NCBI GenBank assembly: GCA_002686955.1
Contig: NYZA01000056.1
Location: 1 to 15,244, forward strand
Reading direction: 5' to 3'
DNA from: Gemmatimonadota bacterium
Lineage (GTDB): Bacteria; GCA-2686955
DNA: 15,244 bases
Position 1 is the stretch's first letter. Each line of letters opens with the position of its first letter. The translations under genes and the position numbers were made by a program. Of the stretch, positions 7,850 to 14,755 are shown one piece after another. The notes under the pieces were generated by a model. It had not been told where the DNA came from, ran no database searches, and worked only from the letters and a program-made list of their open reading frames with translations.

Positions 7850-8199
7850 CCGCGAAGCGTGGAACCGATCCCATCTTGCCCCTCCCGCATCGATGGCGAT
7901 CCGACCGCTCCCTCCCCGCTATCCCGCAACGTCCTCGGCCTCTCCGCCCCCAACCCCTTCAGCCCTCGAACACCATTCCGATCGAGCTGAAAAGCCCCGG
8001 CTACGCAAGGCTCGCGATCTACGACATCGCCGGTCGCCTCGTGCGCGCGCTCGTGGATCGATCGGTGGTCGCTGGCCGGCATCGTTTCGCCTGGGATGGG
8101 CTCAATCGCGGCGGATCGAGCGTTGCCTCCGGTGTGTATGTCGTGCGCCTCGAGACCGGTGGCGCGAGGGAAAGTCGACGGGTGGTGGTGCTGAGATAG
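7850..8199 (+). pseudogene. Frameshifted remnant: C-terminal FlgD-Ig-like (T9SS-type-A-like) domain
   Basis: This plus-strand fragment opposes all its neighbours. In one frame (7850-7990) it reads a low-complexity linker then LGLSAPNPFSP, the usual opening of a FlgD-Ig-like or T9SS type A sorting domain, and stops at 7988. In the frame one base back it continues as NTIPIELKSP, LAIYDIAGRLVR, FAWDG and YVVRLETGG, ending VVVLR and TAG at 8197-8199. Joining the frames by a -1 step near 7966 restores a normal domain of about 85 residues. There is no start codon or catalytic domain upstream: the first frame has a TGA at 7847-7849. It looks like the decayed tail of a secreted protein similar in style to the protease at 4893-6701. 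A sequencing error could explain the frameshift but not the missing front part. Confidence 0.68.
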
Positions 8200-8242
8200 C
8201 GCGGACTACCTGCTCCCTTTCCCTTTATTCTTGCGCGAGCTC

Positions 8243-8734
8243 CTACGCCGGAACCAACAACACATCCTTCGGCCGAGCCGCGGGAGCCTCGCTCTTGGCG
8301 GCGGCCATGAGGTCGTCGTAGACCGGGGCGCGGGTATCGAAGCGGCGGGTGTCTAGGATCGCTTGGGCACCGGTCATCGTCTGGGCGTTGACGACGATCG
8401 GTCCGGCCAGGTTCGCCGTGATGTGCCGGGGGTCGCGACTCAACACCGCGATCGCCAGGATCAGCACATCGTGCTCCGGCTCGTGACCGATCAACGACAG
8501 AAGCTCGCGGGTTACGGGTATTCTGTAGTCGTGTCGAAAGAGGAGCGGGTTGATCGCGGCGAAGGCCAGCTCGGGAGTATCGACGCTTTGCAGCCACCGG
8601 AAGGGCGCGATCCCCTCGTCGTCCATGATGAGAAAACGGGTCGAGCCCTCGAATCCGAGCAATCCGCCGGGGATGTCGACGACCTCCTCTTCCTGCAAGT
8701 CGAGCTCTCCGAAGAGTCGCGTCTTGATGATCAC
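8243..8734 (-). CDS. fliW: Flagellar assembly factor FliW
   Basis: The 163-residue protein matches FliW along its whole length. It starts MIIKTRLFGE, has the IPGGLLGFEG segment (21-30), and the family hallmark ITANLAGPIVVN at 105-116. In studied bacteria FliW binds flagellin and the translational regulator CsrA, so that free flagellin level feeds back on flagellin mRNA translation. The last ~20 residues (Ala/Pro/Lys-rich) go beyond the conserved core. The start is GTG at 8734, with GGAG seven bases before it. It is the last gene of the flagellar run, 22 bases after flgL. A csrA gene commonly sits beside fliW, but none is seen here. Confidence 0.93.
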   Translation of the reverse strand: MIIKTRLFGELDLQEEEVVDIPGGLLGFEGSTRFLIMDDEGIAPFRWLQSVDTPELAFAAINPLLFRHDYRIPVTRELLSLIGHEPEHDVLILAIAVLSRDPRHITANLAGPIVVNAQTMTGAQAILDTRRFDTRAPVYDDLMAAAKSEAPAARPKDVLLVPA

Positions 8735-8756
8735 CGGGTTGGCTCCGTGGGTAGAT

Positions 8757-10337
8757 CTAGAGATAGCTCACCAAGTTGAGCTGCAGGACCGAGGTCGTCG
8801 TGGCCAAGGCCGCTTCGTAGATCGATTGAGTGGAGGATAGCTCGACGATCGCTTCGGCGAAGTCGACATCTTCGATCTTGGAGACCGCAAGCTCTAGCTG
8901 CATCGACATTCCGAGCATTCGACCGGCGCTCAGCTCGAGCTCCTGGAGCCGGGAACCGGCGCCGGCTCGCGCCGCGATGATCGAATCCACAGCATCGGTG
9001 AGCCCGTCGATCAGGCCGTTCGATGCATCCTGGTCCCCGTCTCCCACCGCGGCTCTCAGCTCGTGAAGCAGTGAAAAGACGTCCATCTCCTCTTCGGTTC
9101 CGACGATGCCGAGATCGGATGCGGTGCTGCCGTTCTCGAGATCGGAGATGTGAAGGGCCGTCCCATGGCTCAGGGCGTGCACCTCGATACCGGTCCCCTG
9201 GTCGTTGATCTCCGCCTCCACTCCTACACCGGATGCTTCGATCCGGTCGAGAATATCTCCAACGTTTTCGACTCCCCAAAGATCGACGTACGCCTCCGCT
9301 TCGCCGTTCACGATGTAAAACTCTCCGCGATCGAAGCCCTCCCCACCGTTCAAGAGCTCGACATCGGTCTCCTCGGTGAGCCGTGGATCGAGATCTCTGC
9401 CGACCACGATGCCGTCGGTTCGACCGGCGATCTCCCAGATTCCGAGCTCCGATGCGGTCGTTCCCTCGTCGACCTCGAGCACCATCAGACCGAGCTCCGG
9501 ATCGGGAGCGCCCGTAACGTCGGTGAGCGTGATGCCCCGGCCGTCGGCGTTCAATGATGCCTGCACGTCGACATCGTCGAGCGCATTGATCGTCTGCACC
9601 AAGTCTCCGATAGTCTCGACATTCGCCGCTACCAGATCGACGACCGCGCTCTTCCCTTCTCGATCGTGAATCTCGAAGCTGCCCATCGTCACGCCGGCAC
9701 CCTGATGAAGGTCGTCGAGGCGGGTGGTCAGGCTGATCAGAGGATCGAGATCGGCGTCACCGCGGCTGATCATGGCGGTACGCCCGGCCATGGCCGTCTG
9801 GCCGTCTATGTTGATCTGTGTACGCATTCCTTCCGGACCGGTGGCCAGGAGAATTGGGTTGCTGTCTCCCTGCCAGAATACTCGGTCGTCGATCCCTTTG
9901 GCGAAAGGAGGCGTGTCGATGTCGTGACCGCCGAAGACATAGCGGTCGTTGTACTTGGAGTTCATCAACACGGTGATTTGCGATGTGATGCTGTCGAGCT
10001 CTTCGAGCAGGGCGGTTGATTCGATCTCGGTGTTGGAGCTGTTCGCCGCCTCGATCGCGATATCGCGGGCGCGCACGAGGAGCAATTCGGTGTCGGCGAG
10101 CGCGGACGTGGCGAGGGATAGGAGCGAGGTGCCGTACTCGACGTTTTCCTGGTACTGCTCGAGTCCCTGTATCCGTTCCCGGTAGTCCAGGGAGCGCGAG
10201 AGGCCGACCGGATCGTCCGAAAGGGCGCCGATCCGACGGCCGCTGGCGACACGCTCTTGGGCCTCGATCATGCGGCGCTGGCTCAGCTGAAGCTGGCTCG
10301 CGACTTGGTGTTTGAGTGAGAGATTCGTGACCCGCAT
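8757..10337 (-). CDS. flgL: Hook-filament junction protein FlgL (enlarged, 526 aa)
   Basis: FlgL (HAP3) links the hook-side junction protein FlgK to the flagellin filament. Residues 1-140 are a flagellin-type N-terminal domain (SGRRIGALSDDP, then KYNDRYVFGG), and 430-526 the matching C-terminal coiled domain ending SVLQLNLVSYL. Both pack in the filament core. At 526 residues it is much longer than the roughly 300 usual for FlgL. The extra length lies between residues 145 and 425 and includes two copies of a Flagellin_IN-like hook motif (about 219-277 and 338-392), each followed by TASELGI or TASDLGI. That region should be surface-exposed. The ATG at 10337 has GGAGG eight bases upstream. It sits 24 bases after flgK and 22 before fliW. 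Flagellin is the alternative, but the position directly after flgK favours FlgL. Confidence 0.92.
   Translation of the reverse strand: MRVTNLSLKHQVASQLQLSQRRMIEAQERVASGRRIGALSDDPVGLSRSLDYRERIQGLEQYQENVEYGTSLLSLATSALADTELLLVRARDIAIEAANSSNTEIESTALLEELDSITSQITVLMNSKYNDRYVFGGHDIDTPPFAKGIDDRVFWQGDSNPILLATGPEGMRTQINIDGQTAMAGRTAMISRGDADLDPLISLTTRLDDLHQGAGVTMGSFEIHDREGKSAVVDLVAANVETIGDLVQTINALDDVDVQASLNADGRGITLTDVTGAPDPELGLMVLEVDEGTTASELGIWEIAGRTDGIVVGRDLDPRLTEETDVELLNGGEGFDRGEFYIVNGEAEAYVDLWGVENVGDILDRIEASGVGVEAEINDQGTGIEVHALSHGTALHISDLENGSTASDLGIVGTEEEMDVFSLLHELRAAVGDGDQDASNGLIDGLTDAVDSIIAARAGAGSRLQELELSAGRMLGMSMQLELAVSKIEDVDFAEAIVELSSTQSIYEAALATTTSVLQLNLVSYL
9105..9716 (-). repeat. Internal duplication in FlgL variable region
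   Basis: Two related segments of about 85-94 residues occupy FlgL residues 208-301 (bases 9716-9435) and 327-411 (bases 9359-9105). Each has a G-x-F-x-I opening (GSFEIHDREG, GEFYIVNGEA), a V-x-T/N-I/V-G-D-hydrophobic helix start, a short 'D/N-x-x-G-x-G-I' turn, and an end reading TASELGI or TASDLGI. This matches the Flagellin_IN pattern in duplicate and explains most of the extra length. Confidence 0.65.
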
Positions 10338-10361
10338 TAGCGGTTCCTCCGACTACCGGGA

Positions 10362-11732
10362 CTAGCCCACCATCGTCAATGTCGATTGGATCAGCTCGTC
10401 GACGGTGCTGACTACGGTCGCGGATGCTTGGTAAGCATTCTGCAGGCTGATGAGGTCCACCATCTCCTCGTCGAGATTCACTCCCTTGCCCTCTTCTCTC
10501 TGTAGCTCCGACTGGATCGAGAGGCTGATCGCCATGCTCTCGGAGAACTGGGCCTCCTGGCTCGCAATTCCGATCGCGAGCACCAGGTTGTTGTACCTAT
10601 CTCCGATGGTGGCGCCGTCCATCACGGGCCGATCGCGAAGCTCGGCGAGTTGGAGCGCGATCTCGTTGTCGCCCGGCAAGCCCGATTCGGATGTCGCGAC
10701 ACGATTCGGATCGGCCGCGATCGTCTCGTTTACGGCGATCGTTCTCGCTGAATCGCCGGTGAAGAAATCGAGGCTGGTGTACTGACCGTCGGCGGAGTAG
10801 CCCTCGCGGTGGATATCGTTGACCGCATCGATCAGTCCCACCGCTACTTCGTCGAGACCGGCCGATATTTCGGGAATGATCTCGTCACGCTCCTCGAGCA
10901 TGGCGGCCAAGGACCCGCTACGGGGAGCGAAGCCGGTTCCGTCTCCACCGTAGACGATCTTAGAAGAGAAGCTCTCCCCTTCGATTTCCGTCTCCAGCTC
11001 GAGTCGATGGGCCGATGCCCCTTCTACGAGAGCCAGGCCACCCGAGCGAACGATGATCCCATTGGAGCCTTCGGCGGTGTCGATGTCGATGATCTGCGCC
11101 AGCTCGTCGACCAGCGCGTCGCGCTGATCCAGAAGATCGTTCGCAGAGATCTCTCCACCTTTCGAAACAGCGACAATATCCGCATTGAGGGAGGCGATCT
11201 GTCCCGTGAGAGTGTTGACTGTCTCTACCGTATACGAGATTTCGCTGTCGAGGCGACCGCGCTCCCGCTCAACTTCGCTCTCGATATTGTGAAAGGTCGT
11301 GACCAGTTGTTCCGCTTTTCCGACCAGGCTGACCTTCGCGGTAGGGTCGGTGGGTGTGTTGGCGATTTCGTTCCACCCGTCCCAGAACTCGCCCATGACC
11401 GTGCCGAGACCGCTACCGGAGACCTCGTCGAAGAGGGCCTCGAGCTGGCCCAGAGTGGCGGTCATATGGCCGAACTGAGAAGCCGTGGAGCGATCGTCGC
11501 GGTATCGCGCGTCGAGGAAGGCGTCGCGGTTCCGCAGAATCTCGGAGACCTCGATTCCCATTCCGACGGTTCCGGGACCGATATCTCGAAATCCGATGCT
11601 CTCTGTGATCGCTCTCTGCCGCGAATAGCTCGGATCGTTCGCCCGGGAGATATTCGATGAAACGAGATCGATCCGCATCTGGGAGGCATAAAGCCCGGTG
11701 GCGCTGGAACGGAGAGTATTGAAGAGGGACAT
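10362..11732 (-). CDS. flgK: Hook-associated protein FlgK
   Basis: FlgK (HAP1) sits directly on the hook and starts the junction to the filament. It is exported by the flagellar type III system, so no signal peptide is expected or seen. The N-terminus SLFNTLRSSATGLYASQ, followed by SSNISRANDPSYSRQ, is the classic FlgK/rod-hook family opening. The C-terminus (DLISLQNAYQASATVVSTVD, then QSTLTMVG) is equally typical. The middle has the coiled segments expected around residues 140-210. At 456 residues it is somewhat shorter than the enterobacterial protein (about 547), mainly in the exposed middle. The ATG at 11732 begins 12 bases after the flgN-like gene and has only a weak GGTGA ribosome site, so translation may depend on coupling. 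flgL follows after 24 bases. Confidence 0.95.
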   Translation of the reverse strand: MSLFNTLRSSATGLYASQMRIDLVSSNISRANDPSYSRQRAITESIGFRDIGPGTVGMGIEVSEILRNRDAFLDARYRDDRSTASQFGHMTATLGQLEALFDEVSGSGLGTVMGEFWDGWNEIANTPTDPTAKVSLVGKAEQLVTTFHNIESEVERERGRLDSEISYTVETVNTLTGQIASLNADIVAVSKGGEISANDLLDQRDALVDELAQIIDIDTAEGSNGIIVRSGGLALVEGASAHRLELETEIEGESFSSKIVYGGDGTGFAPRSGSLAAMLEERDEIIPEISAGLDEVAVGLIDAVNDIHREGYSADGQYTSLDFFTGDSARTIAVNETIAADPNRVATSESGLPGDNEIALQLAELRDRPVMDGATIGDRYNNLVLAIGIASQEAQFSESMAISLSIQSELQREEGKGVNLDEEMVDLISLQNAYQASATVVSTVDELIQSTLTMVG

Positions 11733-11744
11733 ATCAGATCACCA

Positions 11745-12254
11745 TTACGCCATGCGGTCCATGAGCTTGCGCTCGCCGCGGTTCTTTTCGAGCGCTCCGC
11801 CCGCCGCGTAGATAGGGTTCTCTTCTTGCTCCTCCTTGAGCATGCGGATCGATGCATCGGCGAACTGAAGCGCGCGCATCAGCAGCCGTGTTGTGACTCG
11901 ATGGGTTCGTTCGAGTGTCTGGGCCAGGAGCCGCAGTTCGTCGCGCTGCTGCCTCAGTCGGGCCCGGGCGGTCGAGCGGGGCAGGCGCTGGAGCAGGGCG
12001 GTGAGAGAGATCACGTCGTCGTCGATCCCTTCCGCTTCTGCTGCCTTGCGGAGAAGCGCCTGCTGCACGTCTTGCATTTCGCGCAGCGTGCCGGCTAGCT
12101 GCTCTTTTTGCCACATCAGCTCTTCAACTCGCGCCACGTCGCCCCGCACCACGGCATTCTGCTCGTCGCGGCTGACACGGAGCAGATCGCGGTGTCCCTC
12201 GATCGTGCGATCGAGAACGTCGGCAAATTCTTCGGCCACCAGAGGTACAGACAT
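11745..12254 (-). CDS. flgN: FlgN-like flagellar export chaperone
   Basis: The product (169 residues) is a helical, charged protein. Long heptad-like stretches run about 10-75 and 88-145, with a Glu/Lys/Arg-rich C-terminus. This fits the FlgN family, cytosolic chaperones that bind the C-terminal helices of FlgK and FlgL and take them to the export gate. Sequence identity in this family is low, so the call rests on size, predicted helicity and position directly before flgK. The ATG at 12254 is chosen over the in-frame TTG at 12260 because GAGGG lies seven bases before the ATG and would overlap the TTG site. The gene starts 10 bases after flgJ. No flgM, which often precedes flgN, is found in between. 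Confidence 0.78.
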   Translation of the reverse strand: MSVPLVAEEFADVLDRTIEGHRDLLRVSRDEQNAVVRGDVARVEELMWQKEQLAGTLREMQDVQQALLRKAAEAEGIDDDVISLTALLQRLPRSTARARLRQQRDELRLLAQTLERTHRVTTRLLMRALQFADASIRMLKEEQEENPIYAAGGALEKNRGERKLMDRMA

Positions 12255-12264
12255 GAACAACCCT

Positions 12265-13089
12265 CTATCTCAACATCGTCCTTTTAGGCTCGAAGTTGAG
12301 CCGTTCGCCCGAACGCCATGTCAGCATTATGTTTTGCACGTATTCTTTCGTCTCGGGGTAGGGGGGGATTCCGCCGTAACGCTCCACTGCGCCCGGTCCC
12401 GCGTTGTACGCCGCCAGCACCAGCGGAACATCGTCGTCGAAGTGCTTCAGGAGCGAGGCGAGATAGCGGGTGCCGCCTTCGACATTCGAGCGTGGATCGT
12501 GAGGGTCATGGAGGCCGAGCTCGGTCGCGGTCGCGGGCATGAGCTGCATCAAACCGACCGCGCCCTTGGCCGACACGGCGGTGGAATCCCAATCCGATTC
12601 GCGCGCGACGACAGCCTCCGCAAGACCGGGCGGCAATCGGTGGCGTCGTGCGGCATCCGCGACCATCGACTCCAGCTCACGGCGGTCGGGGGAGGGCGAC
12701 GAGTGAAGGGGGAAGAGCATCGGTGCCGAGCCGGGATGATGCGGGAGCGCATGGCGGGCCGTAGCCACGAGCTCCGGGTCGGGTCGCGAGCCGGTGAGCT
12801 GTCGATAGAGTTGCGCGGCGAGACCGTCCCGTCCGTTCGATGCGATCGTGCGGGCGAGCTCACCGTCCGCGATCTCTTGAAAGAGGGAGAGTTGGTGGGT
12901 TCCGATCGTCTCCTTGGAGCTCATCGATTCGGTGGTCGATCGCATCGAGCTCAGCATTTTTTGCACCAGGAGCGATTCGAATTCGACCGCGGCGGCGTAG
13001 ATCTCCCTCTTACGTGCCCGCTCCGAGCCTCCTTCCGCCGCGCTTGGGCTCACCCCGGCCGCTCGATCGGCGCGCAGGGGGATCGCCAT
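12265..13089 (-). CDS. flgJ: FlgJ-type rod protein fused to a lytic transglycosylase (SLT) domain
   Basis: Residues about 25-100 are a FlgJ rod-binding domain (EFESLLVQKMLSSM, then SLFQEIADGELAR). A linker rich in Pro/Ser/His (about 101-135) leads to a GH23 soluble-lytic-transglycosylase domain (about 138-262) with catalytic Glu164 in ARESDWD, the GAVGLMQLMPATA motif (176-188) and AAYNAGPGAV (226-235). The protein should cap or scaffold the growing rod while cutting peptidoglycan so it can pass the wall. No signal peptide is seen, which fits export through the flagellar apparatus. In enterobacteria FlgJ carries a GH73 glucosaminidase instead; here the enzyme class differs but the role should match. 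The ATG at 13089 overlaps the flgI stop as TGATG; a GTG one codon earlier (13092) is the alternative. Confidence 0.9.
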   Translation of the reverse strand: MAIPLRADRAAGVSPSAAEGGSERARKREIYAAAVEFESLLVQKMLSSMRSTTESMSSKETIGTHQLSLFQEIADGELARTIASNGRDGLAAQLYRQLTGSRPDPELVATARHALPHHPGSAPMLFPLHSSPSPDRRELESMVADAARRHRLPPGLAEAVVARESDWDSTAVSAKGAVGLMQLMPATATELGLHDPHDPRSNVEGGTRYLASLLKHFDDDVPLVLAAYNAGPGAVERYGGIPPYPETKEYVQNIMLTWRSGERLNFEPKRTMLR

Positions 13090-14198
13090 CACATCACCAC
13101 CAGCTCGGCGCGAAGCGCGCCTGCGCGATGCAGGGCCTGCAAGATGTGGATCAGGTCGCGCGTCGATGCGCCCAGGTCGTTCAGCGCCTGCACCACATCG
13201 CTCACCGTCACCGTTTCGCTCACTTCGACGACGGTACGTCTCTCCTCCTGCACGTCGGCGTCGGTCTGATCTACGACGACGGTCTGGCCGGACGAAAAGG
13301 GACCTGGTTGCGACACAAGGGTCTGGTTGCGAATCTCGATCGAGAGCGATCCGTGGCTCACGGCCGATGCCGCTAGCTGCACATGCTCGCCAACCACCAC
13401 CGTGCCGGTGCGTTCGTCGACCACCACGCGGGCGGAGCGATCATCCTGAAAGGTAAGCGTCTCGATCTGAGATACCAGCCCAACGACCGCGCCCGGATCG
13501 GCGGCGATGTCGGACTCGAGTGCGATCTCGATGCGCCCCGCGTCGTGTGGTCGCGCGCGTGCATCGCCGAACTCGGCATTGATCGTCGCTGCGAGCTTTT
13601 GGGCCGATGTGTAGTCGGGTTGATGCAAATCGATCGCGATCGATGCTGGCGGGGGACTCTCGGGAAGGGGAGTTCGACTGACGGTCGCTCCGGCCACGAC
13701 GCGTCCGACGGTGGCTACATTTTTCTGCACACTGCCCTTGTTGCCAGTATCGACGCTGTATCCGCCAACCATGATCGGGCCCTGCGAAGTAGCGACAACC
13801 GCGCCGTCGGGACCGAGTAGTTGAGTGAGGACGAGCGTCCCACCGCGCAACGAACGCGCGTCGCCCAGTGCCGAGACCGTGACATCGGCTCTGTAGCCCG
13901 GGCGAGACCGCGCCGGGATTTCCGCGGTCACGATCACGGCGGCGACATTTCGCACCCTCACCCGGTCGGAATCGACATTGATCCCCATCTTTTCGAGCAT
14001 GTTGGTGAGGGACTGCGTGGTAAACTGTGTCGTGGAGCCGTCGCCGGTGCCGGAGAGACCGGCAACCAAGCCGTATCCGACGATCTGCACGAGACCGATC
14101 TCGTGCACCGACGCGACGTCCTTGATCCGCACGGCGCCGATGGCGGTAGCGGCGGGGAGGAAGACCAGCGATATGAGTAGAACCGCTATGCGAAGCAT
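13089..14198 (-). CDS. flgI: Flagellar P-ring protein FlgI
   Basis: FlgI forms the P ring around the rod in the peptidoglycan layer. It starts with a Sec signal peptide (MLRIAVLLISLVFLPAATA) and continues with the family signature IKDVASVHEI, NQLVGYGLVAGL-like QIVGYGLVAGLSGTGDGS, then NMLEKMGINV. Further conserved parts are KNVATV, AKLAATINAEFGDA-like AQKLAATINAEFGDA, VVVDERTGTVVVGEHV and the C-terminal DVVQALNDLGASTRDLIHI with LQALHRAGAL. Total length is 369 residues, normal for FlgI. I choose the ATG at 14198, which overlaps the flgH stop as TGATG and gives a signal peptide starting MLR; an ATG four codons upstream (14210) is possible but has no ribosome site and puts Asp at position 2. The stop overlaps the flgJ start. 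Confidence 0.96.
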   Translation of the reverse strand: MLRIAVLLISLVFLPAATAIGAVRIKDVASVHEIGLVQIVGYGLVAGLSGTGDGSTTQFTTQSLTNMLEKMGINVDSDRVRVRNVAAVIVTAEIPARSRPGYRADVTVSALGDARSLRGGTLVLTQLLGPDGAVVATSQGPIMVGGYSVDTGNKGSVQKNVATVGRVVAGATVSRTPLPESPPPASIAIDLHQPDYTSAQKLAATINAEFGDARARPHDAGRIEIALESDIAADPGAVVGLVSQIETLTFQDDRSARVVVDERTGTVVVGEHVQLAASAVSHGSLSIEIRNQTLVSQPGPFSSGQTVVVDQTDADVQEERRTVVEVSETVTVSDVVQALNDLGASTRDLIHILQALHRAGALRAELVVM

Positions 14199-14755
14199 CA
14201 GAATATCCATCCGAGAAAACGGGAGATCAGACCCTGTCTCGAGCTGGTGTCGAGAGCACCCGTTCCGCGATACGAAATGCGAGCGTCCGCGAGAAATGTC
14301 GAGAGAACGGAGTTGTCGGCGGAGATGTCCTTCGGTCGCACGATCCCTTCGATCTCCATCACCTCCTCCGCTTGGTTGATGATGACGACTCTGCTGCCCT
14401 GCACTATGAGGTTGCCGTTGTTGCTTACTTCCGTGACTCGAGCTGTGATGTTCGCCGTCAGCTTTCCGGAACGGCTGGTTTCGCCGGAACCGTCGAAGGC
14501 GTTGTCGGCGCTTCCGGACACGCCGAAAAGGGGAATGCTCGATAGCGGACCTGTGCCGGGACCGCCGTTGGTCTTGAACGATGCCGACTTATTGCTGGCT
14601 GTATTGGAGGACTGATCCGCGGAGGCCGACTCGACCACTCGGATGGTGATGATGTCGTTGACTTGGAAGGCGCGCTGATCCGAGAACAGGGAGCCATCCC
14701 CGATCGCGGATCCGGAGAGGATTGCCCATAGCAACGGGATGGAAAGGAATCGCAT
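14198..14755 (-). CDS. flgH: Flagellar L-ring protein FlgH, lipobox Cys replaced by Ser
   Basis: FlgH builds the L ring in the outer membrane. The 185-residue product has the usual marks: SLFSDQRAFQVNDIITIRVVE (22-42, shortened here), a variable Ser/Gly-rich section (45-95), then KLTANITARVTEVSNNGNL (98-116) and EIEGIVRPKDISADNSVLS (134-152), ending GLISRFLGWIF. FlgH is normally a lipoprotein. Here the signal region reads ILSGS at residues 12-16, which would be a normal lipobox if residue 16 were Cys; it is Ser (codon TCC at 14710-14708). The protein has no Cys at all. It may be processed by signal peptidase I, or the L ring may be held differently. The ATG follows the flgA stop directly (TAGATG). 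Confidence 0.94.
   Translation of the reverse strand: MRFLSIPLLWAILSGSAIGDGSLFSDQRAFQVNDIITIRVVESASADQSSNTASNKSASFKTNGGPGTGPLSSIPLFGVSGSADNAFDGSGETSRSGKLTANITARVTEVSNNGNLIVQGSRVVIINQAEEVMEIEGIVRPKDISADNSVLSTFLADARISYRGTGALDTSSRQGLISRFLGWIF

Larger units (their letters stand above)
7621..8242. other. Junction region between flagellar and secreted-protein blocks
   Basis: These 622 bases contain no intact gene that I can support. They hold the plus-strand FlgD-Ig-like remnant (7850-8199), the long inverted repeat (7712-7790), and the Shine-Dalgarno of the 7620 gene. The stretch after the fliW stop (8242-8200) shows no clear terminator hairpin and no csrA gene. I found no convincing promoter for the 7620 gene. 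Confidence 0.5.

Noticed and set aside
8200-8242. Terminator or csrA gene directly after fliW
   Set aside because: No hairpin followed by T residues, and no small frame with a CsrA-like start, could be found there.
11893-13269. 458-codon open frame on the plus strand
   Set aside because: It is antisense to flgN, flgJ and part of flgI. Those genes are supported by family motifs, so this is a by-product of codon bias in GC-rich DNA.
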